A stretch of DNA of 64,000 bases, from NCBI GenBank assembly GCA_000242935.3, contig CP007053.1, forward strand, positions 5,565,001 to 5,629,000. The letters run 5' to 3'. This document shows, piece after piece, positions 52,876-62,006 of this stretch. The stretch is from Opitutaceae bacterium TAV5 (GTDB lineage Bacteria > Verrucomicrobiota > Verrucomicrobiia > Opitutales > Opitutaceae). Positions within the stretch are counted from its first letter, which is position 1, and every line of letters begins with the position of its first letter. The position numbers and the translations under genes are program-made. Below the pieces are notes generated by a model that was given only the letters and a program-made list of their open reading frames with translations, did no database searches and was not told where the DNA came from.

Positions 52876-54462
52876 ATGACTGTTTTCTCACGTCGATTTT
52901 TGTCAGCCACCTTGGCGATGTTCACCGGCCTCGCTTCGCACATCCAGGCCGAGCCCGGACGCAAGCCGACCGACCAGGAGCGTGAGGCCGCGCGGTTCCG
53001 GCAGCGCCGGCTCATCTTCAATAACGATGGCTGCGACATTTTCCATCCCAGGACGCCAATTATTTCCACCAAGGCGGAGTTTCTGGCCCGGCGCACCACG
53101 CCCTTGCTGGGGAGCCATGTCGACATGATCGCGTATTGCACGACGGCGGGCACGTTCGGCAGTTTCTGGCATCGGACGAAAGTCGCGCAAATGGCGGTGC
53201 AGAAACGGGGCGCACTGGAGTTCAACAGGTTCGAGGAATTCCTGAAACAGGGGACGGATCCGTTGCAGATGACCATCGAGTTCTGCCGGGAAAACAGCAA
53301 GGAGGTGCTCTGGAGCCTGCGGATGAACGACACCCACGACGCGGACAAGAATTATGGCCCGGACTTCATCGCCGATTTCAAAAAGGAGAATCCCCGGTAT
53401 TTGCTTTCCACCACCGACCGGAGGCCGGCCCGCGGGCAATGGTCGGCAATGGATTACGGCCGGAGCGAAGTGCGCGATTTCGTCTATGCCTGCATCGCGG
53501 AAGTAATCGGGAATTACGATGTGGACGGCGTGCAGCTCGATTTCTGGAGACACCCCATCTTTTTCAAACGCTCGTCCGAAGGCAGGCCGCTTGAACAGAC
53601 TGACCTGGATGCTATGACCTCGCTGGTGCGCCGTGTGCGCGCGAAGCTGGACGAAGAGGGGACGAAGCGGGGCCGGTATCTGCTGCTGTCCATCCGCACG
53701 CCCGACTCCCTGGAGTATTCGCGCGCCATCGGCCTGGATGTGGAGCGGTGGATGTCGGAGGGACTGGTCGACCTCTACATGCCGGGCAGCGGCTATTTTC
53801 AGATCACCTCGTGGAAGGAAAGCGTGATGCTCGGGCGGCGCTATGGAGTGCCTGTCTACGCATCGCTGAGCGATGCCCGAAATGCGAACAAGGACGTCAC
53901 CAGGGAGCGCAATGCCATCGAGAGCCTGCGCGCCCGCGCGCTGGATGCGTGGTCGGCCGGGGTGGACGGCATCGAGATGTTCAACTTCTTTCAGCCTCGG
54001 CATCCGTTGTGGCGGGAGCTCGGTTCGGCGGAGGTCCTGCGTCCGCTGTCCAAAAGATACTATGTCCGCGTGGTCGGCGCCAGGAATTACCTGGATGGCC
54101 GGAGTTGGGGGACGTCTCCAAGGCCCTACTTGAAAATAGGCACGCTCATGCCGGATAATCCGGAGACCTTGAAAACGGGCGAGACCCGCGCCTATGAACT
54201 TCACGTGGGCGACGATTTGAGCGCAAGTCCCGCTCTGGAGGCACGCCTTCACATCCGGACGAACCCGGAATCGAAAAGCAAGGCTCCGTCTGTCCGCTGG
54301 AACGGGCTGGATCTGGAACTGGAGGAGGGGGGAGCGGGAGTGTTCGAGGCAAAAGTCGAATCCGCCGCCGTGACGCCGGCCACGCATGTCGTGGAGGTCA
54401 CCGCCACGGGGCCGATCGAACTTACGGATATCGTTCTTTCTCTTGCTCCGGCTTCTCCCTGA
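52876..54462 (+). CDS. Secreted glycosyl hydrolase-like protein (GHL10-like TIM barrel)
   Basis: 528 residues, ATG at 52876; signal peptide to about residue 25 (ATLAMFTGLASHIQA). The barrel has FNNDGCDIF, a metal/substrate patch LLGSHVDMIAYC, MNDTHDADK, and the hallmark IGNYDVDGVQLDFWRHP at a likely catalytic strand. It then has SVRTP-like LLSIRTPDSLEY, LVDLYMPGSGYF and AGVDGIEMFNFF. A beta-sandwich of about 120 residues closes the chain. It resembles the glycosyl hydrolase-like 10 (YngK-type) superfamily; substrate unknown. 24 nt before the sodium symporter, so one operon. Confidence 0.75.
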   Translation: MTVFSRRFLSATLAMFTGLASHIQAEPGRKPTDQEREAARFRQRRLIFNNDGCDIFHPRTPIISTKAEFLARRTTPLLGSHVDMIAYCTTAGTFGSFWHRTKVAQMAVQKRGALEFNRFEEFLKQGTDPLQMTIEFCRENSKEVLWSLRMNDTHDADKNYGPDFIADFKKENPRYLLSTTDRRPARGQWSAMDYGRSEVRDFVYACIAEVIGNYDVDGVQLDFWRHPIFFKRSSEGRPLEQTDLDAMTSLVRRVRAKLDEEGTKRGRYLLLSIRTPDSLEYSRAIGLDVERWMSEGLVDLYMPGSGYFQITSWKESVMLGRRYGVPVYASLSDARNANKDVTRERNAIESLRARALDAWSAGVDGIEMFNFFQPRHPLWRELGSAEVLRPLSKRYYVRVVGARNYLDGRSWGTSPRPYLKIGTLMPDNPETLKTGETRAYELHVGDDLSASPALEARLHIRTNPESKSKAPSVRWNGLDLELEEGGAGVFEAKVESAAVTPATHVVEVTATGPIELTDIVLSLAPASP

Positions 54463-54486
54463 GCATGGCGTATCCAATATCCTGAT

Positions 54487-56076
54487 ATGAATCATCTCCT
54501 GAACGCGGATTCCGGGCGGGCGCTGGCCAGCACGATCACACATTGGGACTACGTGGTGTTCGTCGCCTATCTGGCGGTCTCACTGGCCATCGGAATGTGC
54601 GTGGCCGGACGGCAGAAAAGCCTGAAAACGTTTCTGTTGGCGGGAAACCAGATGCACTGGGCGCTGGTGGCGATCTCGGTGCTGTCGGCGCTGTTCAGCG
54701 GCATCAGCTTCCTTGGCGCTCCGTCGGAGACCTTCAATCACAACCTGGTCTACCTGTGGGCGGTGATCGCCTACTTCATCGCGACACCGGTCACGGCGCT
54801 GCTTTTCCTGCCGTTCTTTTACCGTCTCAACTTCTACACGGCCTACGAGTATCTGGAGCATCGCTTCAACCTCCGGCTGCGCCGGCTGTCCTCGGCCACC
54901 TTCATCTTCCGGGTGTGTTTGTGGCTCTCGCTGGCCATCTACGCCCCGTCGCTGGTGATCGCCGAGATGAGCGGGCTGCCGGTCTGGATGGCCATCGCCA
55001 TCACCGGCGTCTGCACGACGCTGTATACGGCGGTGGGCGGGATGAAGGCGGTGATCTACACGGATGTGATGCAGTTCTGCGTGCTGGTGGCCGGCATCGT
55101 GGCGGTGCTGTGCGTGGCCATCCACAAGATGCCGGGAGGATTGGGGGAGGCTTGGCAGATCGCGGAGGCCGGGGGGCGCACCCGTTTCATCAACGCGAGC
55201 TTTTCCCTGACGGAGCGCATGACGCTCTGGGGCGCGCTGTTCGGAGGAGCGGCCGCGGCTCTGGTGCAGATGGTGACGGACCAGGTTTCCGTCCAGCGTT
55301 ATTTGTCGGCCTCCTCGCTCAGGGAGGGGCAGCGGGCGCTGTGGTTCAAGCTGGCGCTGACGCTGCCGCTGCTGGCGCTGTTTTTTCTCACCGGCCTGGT
55401 GTTGTATGCGTTTTATCAAACACATCCGGAGATGGCGGCCACGCTGACCGTCCCGGACCGCCTGCTGCCGAATTTTGTGAGCCGTCAGCTGGCTTCGCCG
55501 ATGCCCGGCCTGCTGGTCGCGGCGATCCTTTCCGCTACCATGTCGACGGTGGCGGCCGGCATCAATTCCCTGACCACGGCCACGCTGATGGACTTTCTTT
55601 ACGTGAGGAAAAAGGATGCGGCTCCGGCCGAGGACCTGCTTCGGGTGCGGACGGCGCGTCAGTGGACGGTGTTCTACGGGATTGTCACCGCCGTGGTGGC
55701 ATTGGGCATCAGCCGCCTGGGCACGTTCATGGAGGCTTCGGTCAAGATAGCGGGATTTCTGGGGGGGCCGTTGCTGGGGATTTTTTTCCTCGGAGTGTTG
55801 TCGCGCCGGGTCAATGGGTCGGGGGCGCTGGCGGGGGCGGTGTGCGGATTCCTGGCAGTGGTGGGGGTGGGCTTCTTCACGCATGTCTCGTTCATGTGGT
55901 ATGCCTTGATCGGCTGTTTGCCGACGATACTGGTCGGGGAAATGTGCAGCCTGTTTCTCCCTGCGCCCACGTCAGGTCAAGCGCGGTTCAGCCTGCACGG
56001 GCGGAGGAATGCGGAGGAGACTGGCGGGAATAATCCAGCCAGCACGGCAACCGAGGAGACCGTCCTGCTTTCATGA
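54487..56076 (+). CDS. Sodium:solute symporter (SSS family)
   Basis: 529 residues, ATG at 54487. About 13 membrane spans. Family signatures: SLAIGMCVAGRQKSLKTFLL, FSGISFLGAPSETFNHNL, the YTAVGGMKAVIYTDVMQFCV sodium-site region, VQMVTDQVSVQRYLSA, and LVAAILSATMSTVAAGINSL. Imports a sugar, sialic acid or related solute with Na+. Placement after the glycosidase suggests it takes up the released product. Confidence 0.92.
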   Translation: MNHLLNADSGRALASTITHWDYVVFVAYLAVSLAIGMCVAGRQKSLKTFLLAGNQMHWALVAISVLSALFSGISFLGAPSETFNHNLVYLWAVIAYFIATPVTALLFLPFFYRLNFYTAYEYLEHRFNLRLRRLSSATFIFRVCLWLSLAIYAPSLVIAEMSGLPVWMAIAITGVCTTLYTAVGGMKAVIYTDVMQFCVLVAGIVAVLCVAIHKMPGGLGEAWQIAEAGGRTRFINASFSLTERMTLWGALFGGAAAALVQMVTDQVSVQRYLSASSLREGQRALWFKLALTLPLLALFFLTGLVLYAFYQTHPEMAATLTVPDRLLPNFVSRQLASPMPGLLVAAILSATMSTVAAGINSLTTATLMDFLYVRKKDAAPAEDLLRVRTARQWTVFYGIVTAVVALGISRLGTFMEASVKIAGFLGGPLLGIFFLGVLSRRVNGSGALAGAVCGFLAVVGVGFFTHVSFMWYALIGCLPTILVGEMCSLFLPAPTSGQARFSLHGRRNAEETGGNNPASTATEETVLLS

Positions 56077-56100
56077 ACCATTGAACAGAGCTATTATTTT

Positions 56101-57081
56101 ATGTGTCGTATTATTAAATCCACGCTTCTCTTTTTTTCATTTGTTTCCGCTGCTTGCGCCGCCAGCGGGGAACCGGCCGCCTCCGCGCTCATTGCGCCCG
56201 GTGCGAATTTGGGCATGTGGGTCTGGCACCGCGAGGAAGTGGTGGAGCCGGCGGCGCGGCGCGAGCTGCTCGCCTTCAGCCAGCGGCATGGCATCACCAC
56301 GCTGCTCGTGCAGGTGCGCTTCGACGCCCGGAAACCGGGAGCCCGCCTGGCCGATCCCGATGCCTACCGCGCACTTTTGACCGAGGCCAGGGCCGTCGGC
56401 ATCGCTGTCGAAGCCCTCGATGCCTACAAGACCATGGGGTTCGAGCAAAACCGCGCCGTCACCCTGCAAACACTCGCCGCCGTGCTGGCCTTCCACCGCA
56501 ACCTGCCTCCGGGATCAGGCTTCGCCGGCATCCATTACGACATCGAACCGTATTTGAGCGACCGCTGGAAAAACGGCGACGAGGCAGGCATAATGAAGGA
56601 AACCCTCGTGACGTTCGCCGCCATCCGCGAGCAGGTGAAGGCCGCCGATCCCGCGCTGACCGTCGCCCACGACATTCCCGCCTGGTATGACCGCCACCAG
56701 AAGCTCTCGATCGAGTTCAACGGCGTGCGGAAAAACTTCCATGAACACATCCAGGATCTTTCCGACTACGTCGGCATCATGTCCTATCGCACCAAGGCCA
56801 CCGGTCCCAACTCCGTCACCGCCATCAGCGCCGAGGAACTCGCCTACGCCGCCCGGATCGGCCGCCTGGCCTACCCGTCCATCGAGACCGTCCAGCTGAA
56901 AAAGGAACCCCAGATCACCTTCTACGGACGCAGCGCCGAATCCTTCCTGGAAACCGTCCGCGGCGTGCATGCCGAGCTTCAGGGCTCCGCCGGCTACGGC
57001 GGCATTCTCCTGCACCAGTACCGCACGCTCCGCCTCCTGCTCGAAGGCGGCGAAGGATCCGCCCCGGCTTCCGCAAAGTAA
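56101..57081 (+). CDS. Secreted TIM-barrel-like protein of unknown function
   Basis: 326 residues, ATG at 56101; signal peptide to about residue 20 (STLLFFSFVSAACAAS). Alternating strands and helices of a barrel: MWVWHREEVVEP, TTLLVQVRFDA, FAGIHYDIEPYLSDRW with acidic residues as in GH18-like sites, LTVAHDIPAWYD, SDYVGIMSYRTKATG, and GGILLHQYRTLR. Possibly a glycosidase-like protein; no catalytic assignment. 24 nt after the symporter, so last gene of that operon. Confidence 0.68.
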   Translation: MCRIIKSTLLFFSFVSAACAASGEPAASALIAPGANLGMWVWHREEVVEPAARRELLAFSQRHGITTLLVQVRFDARKPGARLADPDAYRALLTEARAVGIAVEALDAYKTMGFEQNRAVTLQTLAAVLAFHRNLPPGSGFAGIHYDIEPYLSDRWKNGDEAGIMKETLVTFAAIREQVKAADPALTVAHDIPAWYDRHQKLSIEFNGVRKNFHEHIQDLSDYVGIMSYRTKATGPNSVTAISAEELAYAARIGRLAYPSIETVQLKKEPQITFYGRSAESFLETVRGVHAELQGSAGYGGILLHQYRTLRLLLEGGEGSAPASAK

Positions 57082-57122
57082 GCCTCCGGTCGCGTCCGTC
57101 ACTCACCACCCGGTTTTTCTCC

Positions 57123-57411
57123 ATGAGATACGCTCTCCTCGGGGAAGAAATTCCTGACATGGCCGCCATCCCCGTCGCCGCACCGCGCCGCTTCCGGCTG
57201 CCCGCGGCGGACGAACTGCCCGCCGCCCGCGCCGGCTCCCTCGCCATAAAGGTCACCTCTCCCGGCCACATCACCATCGACTACGCGCGCCCCACCGACG
57301 CCTTCCGCGCGCTCTGGCAAGCCCACCACGCCACACTCTTCAACCGCCTCCGCGATGAGAATCCCGGCGACGAGACCGGCCTTGCCGCGCTCTATTACCT
57401 CGGCCCAGTCA
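57123..57411 (+). pseudogene. Gene fragment cut by an IS21 remnant
   Basis: The open frame starts at the ATG at 57123 and reads RYALLGEEIPDMAAIPV, then SPGHITIDYARPTDAFRALW and AALYYLGP, with normal codon usage. From about 57412 to its stop at 57737 it reads antisense through an IS21 istA fragment and then sequence without family character. The first 95 or so codons are therefore probably the 5' part of an unrecognised gene, truncated by insertion and deletion. Confidence 0.5.
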
Positions 57412-57575
57412 CACTGGGCCTGCCCGCCGGGCGGGGTCTCGAAACGCACGGGCAGACGGGGCTCCGGACGACTGGCCGCCTGAAGTTGTTGCAGGAAGCG
57501 CCGCGCGATCTTGACCGAACCGGTGAAGCCGCGGGTCAGGATCTTTCCCGTCCTTGCGACGCAGGCGGCACTTCA
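57412..57575 (-). mobile_element. IS21-family transposase (istA) fragment
   Basis: The minus-strand frame reads ILTRGFTGSVKIARRFLQQL, QAASRPEPRLPV, then RFETPPGGQAQCDWAEV. This is the characteristic stretch before and at the first catalytic Asp of IstA (RFET.PG.QAQ.DW). It starts after a stop at 57573-57575 and loses homology past about 57412. No istB and no intact ends were found. It is a decayed insertion-sequence scar. Confidence 0.8.
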
Positions 57576-57777
57576 AATACACGCCGCCCGGTTTACCCTC
57601 TCGTCCGCTTCAAGGATAGGAGGGCAGGTCGGTCCTACATGCACTTTCGAAAATCCAACCGCGATCTATCAGGGTCTTGCGTGACAAAACATCTGGAAAA
57701 AAACGTTTTCACTCTCCAGTTGCGGAAGTCGGGTTAGTCGGATCACTCGGGTACTCCCTGTCCGCGAGCAAGGGCGG

Positions 57778-58161
57778 TTACTTGCGCATGGCGACGCATT
57801 CGATTTCGAAGTGCATGGTGGGGGGCAGGCAGTTTGTGATCGTGGTGCGGGCCGGATACGGTGCGGAAAAATATTCGCGGTAAAGTCGGTTGAACAGGGG
57901 AACATTGGCCGGGTCGCGGACGTAGTTGCGCGTCTGCACGACATGCGCGAAGTCGCTGCCTGCGGTTTTCAGGATTTTTTCGAGATTCTCCAGCGAGAGA
58001 CGGAATTCGGATTCGAAATCTCCCGGCACAAGTTTGCCCGTGGCATCGACCGATGCCTGACCGGAAACGAAAACAAGGCCGCCGGCCACGGCCGCCGGGC
58101 TGAAGGGCAAATGGGAACGCGGAGTATCGTCGCCGGACGGGTATTCAATCTTGTGTGACAT
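57778..58161 (-). CDS. RidA/YjgF family enamine/imine deaminase
   Basis: 127 residues from the ATG at 58161 (MSHKIEYPSG); the frame is open far upstream only as a shadow of the MlrC gene. Family marks: FSPAAVAGGLVFVSGQASVD, the ligand-binding Arg in VQTRNYVRDPANVPLFNRLY, and the C-terminal FEIECVAMRK. Hydrolyses reactive enamine/imine intermediates from PLP enzymes, which fits the aminotransferase and D-threonine aldolase-like genes. Its start overlaps the MlrC gene end by 17 nt. Confidence 0.92.
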   Translation of the reverse strand: MSHKIEYPSGDDTPRSHLPFSPAAVAGGLVFVSGQASVDATGKLVPGDFESEFRLSLENLEKILKTAGSDFAHVVQTRNYVRDPANVPLFNRLYREYFSAPYPARTTITNCLPPTMHFEIECVAMRK

Positions 58162-59683
58162 GATGATGAAGAGAAACCGGAGAGGAGTCCGCGGCATCGA
58201 GCGGGAAGACGGGACGCCGGATTTTACGGAACGGAAGCAGCGCAAGATTGCTGGCGCAGGGGCCGGGAGTTTCCACCGTGTAGCTGTCTCCGGCGATGCG
58301 GTCGTAGGCGCGGCGGTGAGCGACGGCGGCCTTGACGTTGATGACGCCAAAACCCGTCGGATCGATGCCCTGGCTGTGCCACTGGCCGAGATCAAAGGGC
58401 GGAGTTTTACGACTGGTAACGAGAATCGTGACGCCTTCGTGCCTGACGACGGCGCAAGGTCCCATGTCGATCTGTGAACCGCACATGGAGGCGAGGTGGC
58501 TTTGCTTGTCTTCGAGCTCGAAGCGTCCGTCCGTGCGACGGATGAGACGGACGTCGAGTTCAAGCGGACCGGGATCAAGGCGACTGCCTTTGCCTCCGAG
58601 CGAAAGACAGGTTTTGCCTCCGGGAGGAATGTTCGCGAGCCGGGCGACGGCGGCAGGGTCGTTGATGATGACGCCGGCCGAGGGATGGCGGCGGGCGACG
58701 AGGGCGCGCAGGAGGGTGGTGCAGTCACCGGGAGCGCCACCGCCGATGTTGTCGGCAGGCTCGACGAGGAGAGCCGGGCGAAGAGGGACGCCGGCGAGGA
58801 TGCGGTCGAGTGCGTCGTCGAGCTTCCATTCACGCGGGCAGCCCGCTTCGCGGTGGGCAATCGCGATCCGGCCGAGTTCGTCAAGGGCGGCTTCGGTTTG
58901 CGCCTCCGGGAGGTCGGTGACAATGGAAACGGACACCCCGGTATCGGGTGTGTCGGCATGGGCAAACCCGGCGATGATATTGACGGCCCGGTGGCCTTCG
59001 AGTTCGAGGCGGCGGGCCGCGGCTTCGAGGAGGCGCATCGGCGTGTCGGCTGTGCCGGTGCCGGGAGGTGACCAGACGAGAGGGAGCTGACGGGCATAAA
59101 AACGGGGCAGGGAACCGCGTTCCCTTTGCTCGCCCAGTGCGCGGTCGAGGAGGCGGGCGGCGCAGATCGCGGCCTCGGCGGCGTCGGTGTGAGGGTTTTC
59201 CCGATACGAAACAAACCCGGTGGCATGGCGAACCATGCGTGCGGTGAGGTTGGCGTGAAGATCCAGAACGCCGAAGACCGGAAGATGTCCGGCCCCGGGG
59301 AGAGCCCGGATGCGTTGGAGAATCTCGCCTTCCACGTCGTCGCACGATTGCGAAACCGCGGCTCCGTGAAGCACGAGGTAAATGCCGTCGATTTTCCTCT
59401 CGGCCAGGGGACGGGCCGCCCGCTCGGCAAAGGCGCTCCAAAAGTTTTGGATAACGTCATCCGCGACCATGCCGCCAGGTGTGGCACGGTAGTCAACGGT
59501 GGGGACAAGCTGCCAGCCGAGCTGGCTGGCGAGTTCGACAACGGCTCCGAGGGGGGAGGCGTCGCCGCGTGTGGCGAGGAGTTCGCCGTCGTGCAGGCAG
59601 GTAAATGATTCGATGCCGGTGGTGTCGTCGGCAAAGGTGTTTGTTTCGTGAAAAAATCCGGCGAGGAGGATGCGCGGACGCAT
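58145..59683 (-). CDS. M81 family metallopeptidase (MlrC-like)
   Basis: 512 residues from the ATG at 59683 (MRPRILLAGFFHETNTF); an upstream ATG at 59701 adds 6. MlrC family: ILLAGFFHETNTF, IYLVLHGAAVS, VFGVLDLHANLTARM, YRENPHTDAAEA, and a C-terminal part with GGKGSRLDPGPL and FGVINVKAAVAHRRAY. The family was named for microcystin breakdown; most members act on unknown amide or peptide substrates. Coupled to RidA by overlap, with an aminotransferase upstream on the same strand. Confidence 0.88.
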   Translation of the reverse strand: MRPRILLAGFFHETNTFADDTTGIESFTCLHDGELLATRGDASPLGAVVELASQLGWQLVPTVDYRATPGGMVADDVIQNFWSAFAERAARPLAERKIDGIYLVLHGAAVSQSCDDVEGEILQRIRALPGAGHLPVFGVLDLHANLTARMVRHATGFVSYRENPHTDAAEAAICAARLLDRALGEQRERGSLPRFYARQLPLVWSPPGTGTADTPMRLLEAAARRLELEGHRAVNIIAGFAHADTPDTGVSVSIVTDLPEAQTEAALDELGRIAIAHREAGCPREWKLDDALDRILAGVPLRPALLVEPADNIGGGAPGDCTTLLRALVARRHPSAGVIINDPAAVARLANIPPGGKTCLSLGGKGSRLDPGPLELDVRLIRRTDGRFELEDKQSHLASMCGSQIDMGPCAVVRHEGVTILVTSRKTPPFDLGQWHSQGIDPTGFGVINVKAAVAHRRAYDRIAGDSYTVETPGPCASNLALLPFRKIRRPVFPLDAADSSPVSLHHHVTQD

Positions 59684-59715
59684 AAGGTTGGCGAGAGACA
59701 AGGTTTTGGATGAAC

Positions 59716-59781
59716 GTAGCTGCGAACGTAAGTTCGCAGGTCAGGACCAGGTGTTGCCTGCCGACGTGCGCCGGCAGCTAC
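59716..59781. repeat. REPIN-like pair of GTAG hairpins in inverted orientation
   Basis: Plus copy 59716-59739: GTAG, CTGCGAAC-GTAA-GTTCGCAG. Minus copy 59758-59781: GTAG, CTGCCGGC-GCAC-GTCGGCAG. 18 nt between them. It lies between the aminotransferase end (59787) and the MlrC start. Confidence 0.8.
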
Positions 59782-59786
59782 TTGGG

Positions 59787-61136
59787 TTATTTCCAGGCTT
59801 TGGCATGGGCCGTGAACGCGGCCCGGGCGCGGCTCAGGGCCTCGTCGATGTCGGCTTCGGTGTGGGCGAGGGAGATGAACCAGAGGCCGCGTTCGATAGC
59901 GCGGACGCCATGTTCGAGGAGGCAGCGACGGAGGTGTTTCCAGCGGGCGGCGTCATGACGCTGGACGAGGTCGCGGTAATCGTTGATCGGCCCTTCGGCG
60001 GCGCCGGGCTTGAGCATGATGGTGCAGAAGACGAGGCCGGGGCCTTGCGGGCGAAGAGGGAGGCCGAATTCGTCGGCGAGAGAACGCAACCCCTGCTTGA
60101 GTTTTTCGCCGAGTGCCTGAATGGCGCCCGGATGTTGAGTTCCTTGGGCGATGATGGTGTCGAGGCACCATTTGCTGGCGGCGAGACAGAGCGGGTTCGC
60201 GTTGAGGGTGCCGGCGTGCACGACTTCGCCGGAAATGATTTTTTCGAAGAAGGGTTTTTTACCGGCGAGGGCGGCGAAGGGCACGCCGCCGCCGATGGCC
60301 TTGCCGAGGATCGTGAGGTCGGGCGTCACCCCGTAATAGCCTTGCGCACAACCGGGGCCGAAGCGGAAACCGGTGATGGTTTCATCAGCGATCATGACGA
60401 TGCCGTCGCGGTCGCAGAGTTCACGAATGAGCGGGAGAAGCCCGGGAACGGGCTCCATGCAGCCCGTGTTGCAGAGGACGGGCTCGAAGATAATGGCAGC
60501 GATCCGGTCGCGATGGGCGTCAACAGCCTTGCGGAGGAATTCGGGCTTGTTCCAGGGGACAACAACGAAGTGGTCGCAGACTTCGTCAATGATGCCCTGG
60601 CTGGGGTGGATACGGGCCGGGTTTTCTTCCGTGCCCCAGCGTTCGGGCGGATTGGCATAACCGACGAGTCCTTCGTCTCCCCATCCATGGTAATGGCCTT
60701 CGAACCGAAGCACGAGCGGGCGCCCCGTATGAGCCCGGGCAAGACGAAGCGCGGCGCCGACGACTTCGGTGGCCGAGTTGTTGAAGCGCACGAGTTCGGC
60801 ACCGGGAATCAAATGCTGGAGTCGTTCGGCGACCTCGATTTCGAGTTCACACTGCGCGGCCCAGTGCGTGCCGAGCGCGGCTTGTTTCGCGATGGCGGCG
60901 GCCTGGCCAGCGGGGGCGTGTCCGAAGAGGAGCGCGCCCTGGCCGCACTGGAAGTCGATGTAGTCGTTGCCGTCGACGTCCCGGAGACGCGAGCCCTGGC
61001 CGCGCTCGAAGTAGAGGGGCACGGGCTGCTCCAGTTTGCGAATGCCGCTGTTGACGCCGGCGGCGATCGACTGCGTGGCACGCTCGTAGAGTTTGGCAGA
61101 GCGTGCGAACGTGTAGGGAATGGCTGTTGTGCTCAT
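59787..61136 (-). CDS. Class III aminotransferase, glutamate-1-semialdehyde aminomutase-like
   Basis: 449 residues, ATG at 61136. Fold type I PLP enzyme: RLRDVDGNDYIDFQCGQGAL, VRFNNSATEVVGAALRLARA, FEGHYHGWGDE, the cofactor Asp in IVMIADETITGFRFG, and the Schiff-base Lys in LTILGKAIGGGVPFAAL. Sequence pattern is of the HemL-like aminomutase/transaminase group, but genomic company (RidA, MlrC, IclR) argues for amino-acid or amino-sugar catabolism rather than haem synthesis. First gene of a probable three-gene unit with MlrC and RidA. Confidence 0.87.
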   Translation of the reverse strand: MSTTAIPYTFARSAKLYERATQSIAAGVNSGIRKLEQPVPLYFERGQGSRLRDVDGNDYIDFQCGQGALLFGHAPAGQAAAIAKQAALGTHWAAQCELEIEVAERLQHLIPGAELVRFNNSATEVVGAALRLARAHTGRPLVLRFEGHYHGWGDEGLVGYANPPERWGTEENPARIHPSQGIIDEVCDHFVVVPWNKPEFLRKAVDAHRDRIAAIIFEPVLCNTGCMEPVPGLLPLIRELCDRDGIVMIADETITGFRFGPGCAQGYYGVTPDLTILGKAIGGGVPFAALAGKKPFFEKIISGEVVHAGTLNANPLCLAASKWCLDTIIAQGTQHPGAIQALGEKLKQGLRSLADEFGLPLRPQGPGLVFCTIMLKPGAAEGPINDYRDLVQRHDAARWKHLRRCLLEHGVRAIERGLWFISLAHTEADIDEALSRARAAFTAHAKAWK

Positions 61137-61209
61137 GGTGTCGGTGAAATTATGGGGTGAGTGAAAAAGAGGGACGGCAGGCGTGAGCCTGGAAAGGGAG
61201 GGTTTTTCG

Positions 61210-61929
61210 TCAGACGAGCGTCTTGAAAATATCCTCTATGGTGCGTTGGCACGCGGCATCAAAGCGGGCGCCGGGAATGGAAACGCTGACCGCGGCTTCG
61301 GGGTGACCGAGGGAAGCGAGTGAGATGGCAACGCAGCAGACGCCTTTTACGGTTTCCTCCTTCTCCTCGGACCAGCCTCGGTCACGGGTGGCTGCGACGA
61401 TTTTTCTGATGGCGGCCGGGCGCAGTGGCGGTTGCTCAGGGTCGGCTTTGGTTTTGGCTGCGATGAGAAGACGATCGAGCCCTTCGTCATCCAGCGCGGA
61501 AAGGATGGCGCGGCCAAGGGCGGTGGAGAACAACGAATCGGTCTGCCCGGGCCGGACGATGAGGCGCAGCGGCCGGGTCGTCTCGATGTATTCCACATAG
61601 CGCACGGAGAGCCCCTCCCGGATGCCGAGGTTGACGGTTTCGTTCACCGCCTTGTGAAGCCGGGTCATGAGCGGTCTGGCGGCATCCTTGAGTTGTTGAT
61701 GGACCGCGCCTGTGGAGAGTTCCTTGATGCGTGGCCCGAGAAGATAGTCGGTGCTGTCTTCTCCGGGCCGGGTGACGTAGCCGAGCTTTTGCAGGGTTTG
61801 CAGCAGGCGGTAAGCTGTCGGCTTGGGGAGCCTGGTGATTTCACTGAGCTCCTTGAGCGGGAGGGGGCGGTTGGCCCGGGCCAGAGATTCGAGCAGAAGG
61901 AAGATTTTTTCAACGACGGCGACAGTCAT
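61210..61929 (-). CDS. IclR-family transcriptional regulator
   Basis: 239 residues from the ATG at 61929 (MTVAVVEKIFLLLESLARAN). The frame to 62106 overlaps the divergent amidohydrolase gene. N-terminal winged helix PLPLKELSEITRLPKPTAYR, LLQTLQKLGYVTR; C-terminal effector domain with VNLGIREGLSVRYVEYIETT, LFSTALGRAILSAL and the ligand-loop Cys pair in GVCCVAISL. It separates the aminotransferase/MlrC/RidA unit from the divergent amidohydrolase/lactonase unit and is the likely regulator of both. Confidence 0.9.
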   Translation of the reverse strand: MTVAVVEKIFLLLESLARANRPLPLKELSEITRLPKPTAYRLLQTLQKLGYVTRPGEDSTDYLLGPRIKELSTGAVHQQLKDAARPLMTRLHKAVNETVNLGIREGLSVRYVEYIETTRPLRLIVRPGQTDSLFSTALGRAILSALDDEGLDRLLIAAKTKADPEQPPLRPAAIRKIVAATRDRGWSEEKEETVKGVCCVAISLASLGHPEAAVSVSIPGARFDAACQRTIEDIFKTLV

Positions 61930-62006
61930 GATTTGATCGGTTGGAATCAGGAACGTGATTCTGTGATTGCGTTTCGTGTGCCAAAATATCTGTTTTATCA
62001 AGCGAA

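Noticed and set aside
52903-54543. 546-codon minus-strand frame
   Set aside because: Antisense to the secreted glycosidase-like gene, which has a signal peptide and barrel motifs.
54543-56033. 496-codon plus-strand alternative frame
   Set aside because: Out-of-frame reading of the sodium symporter gene.
59670-61160. 496-codon plus-strand frame
   Set aside because: Antisense to the class III aminotransferase.
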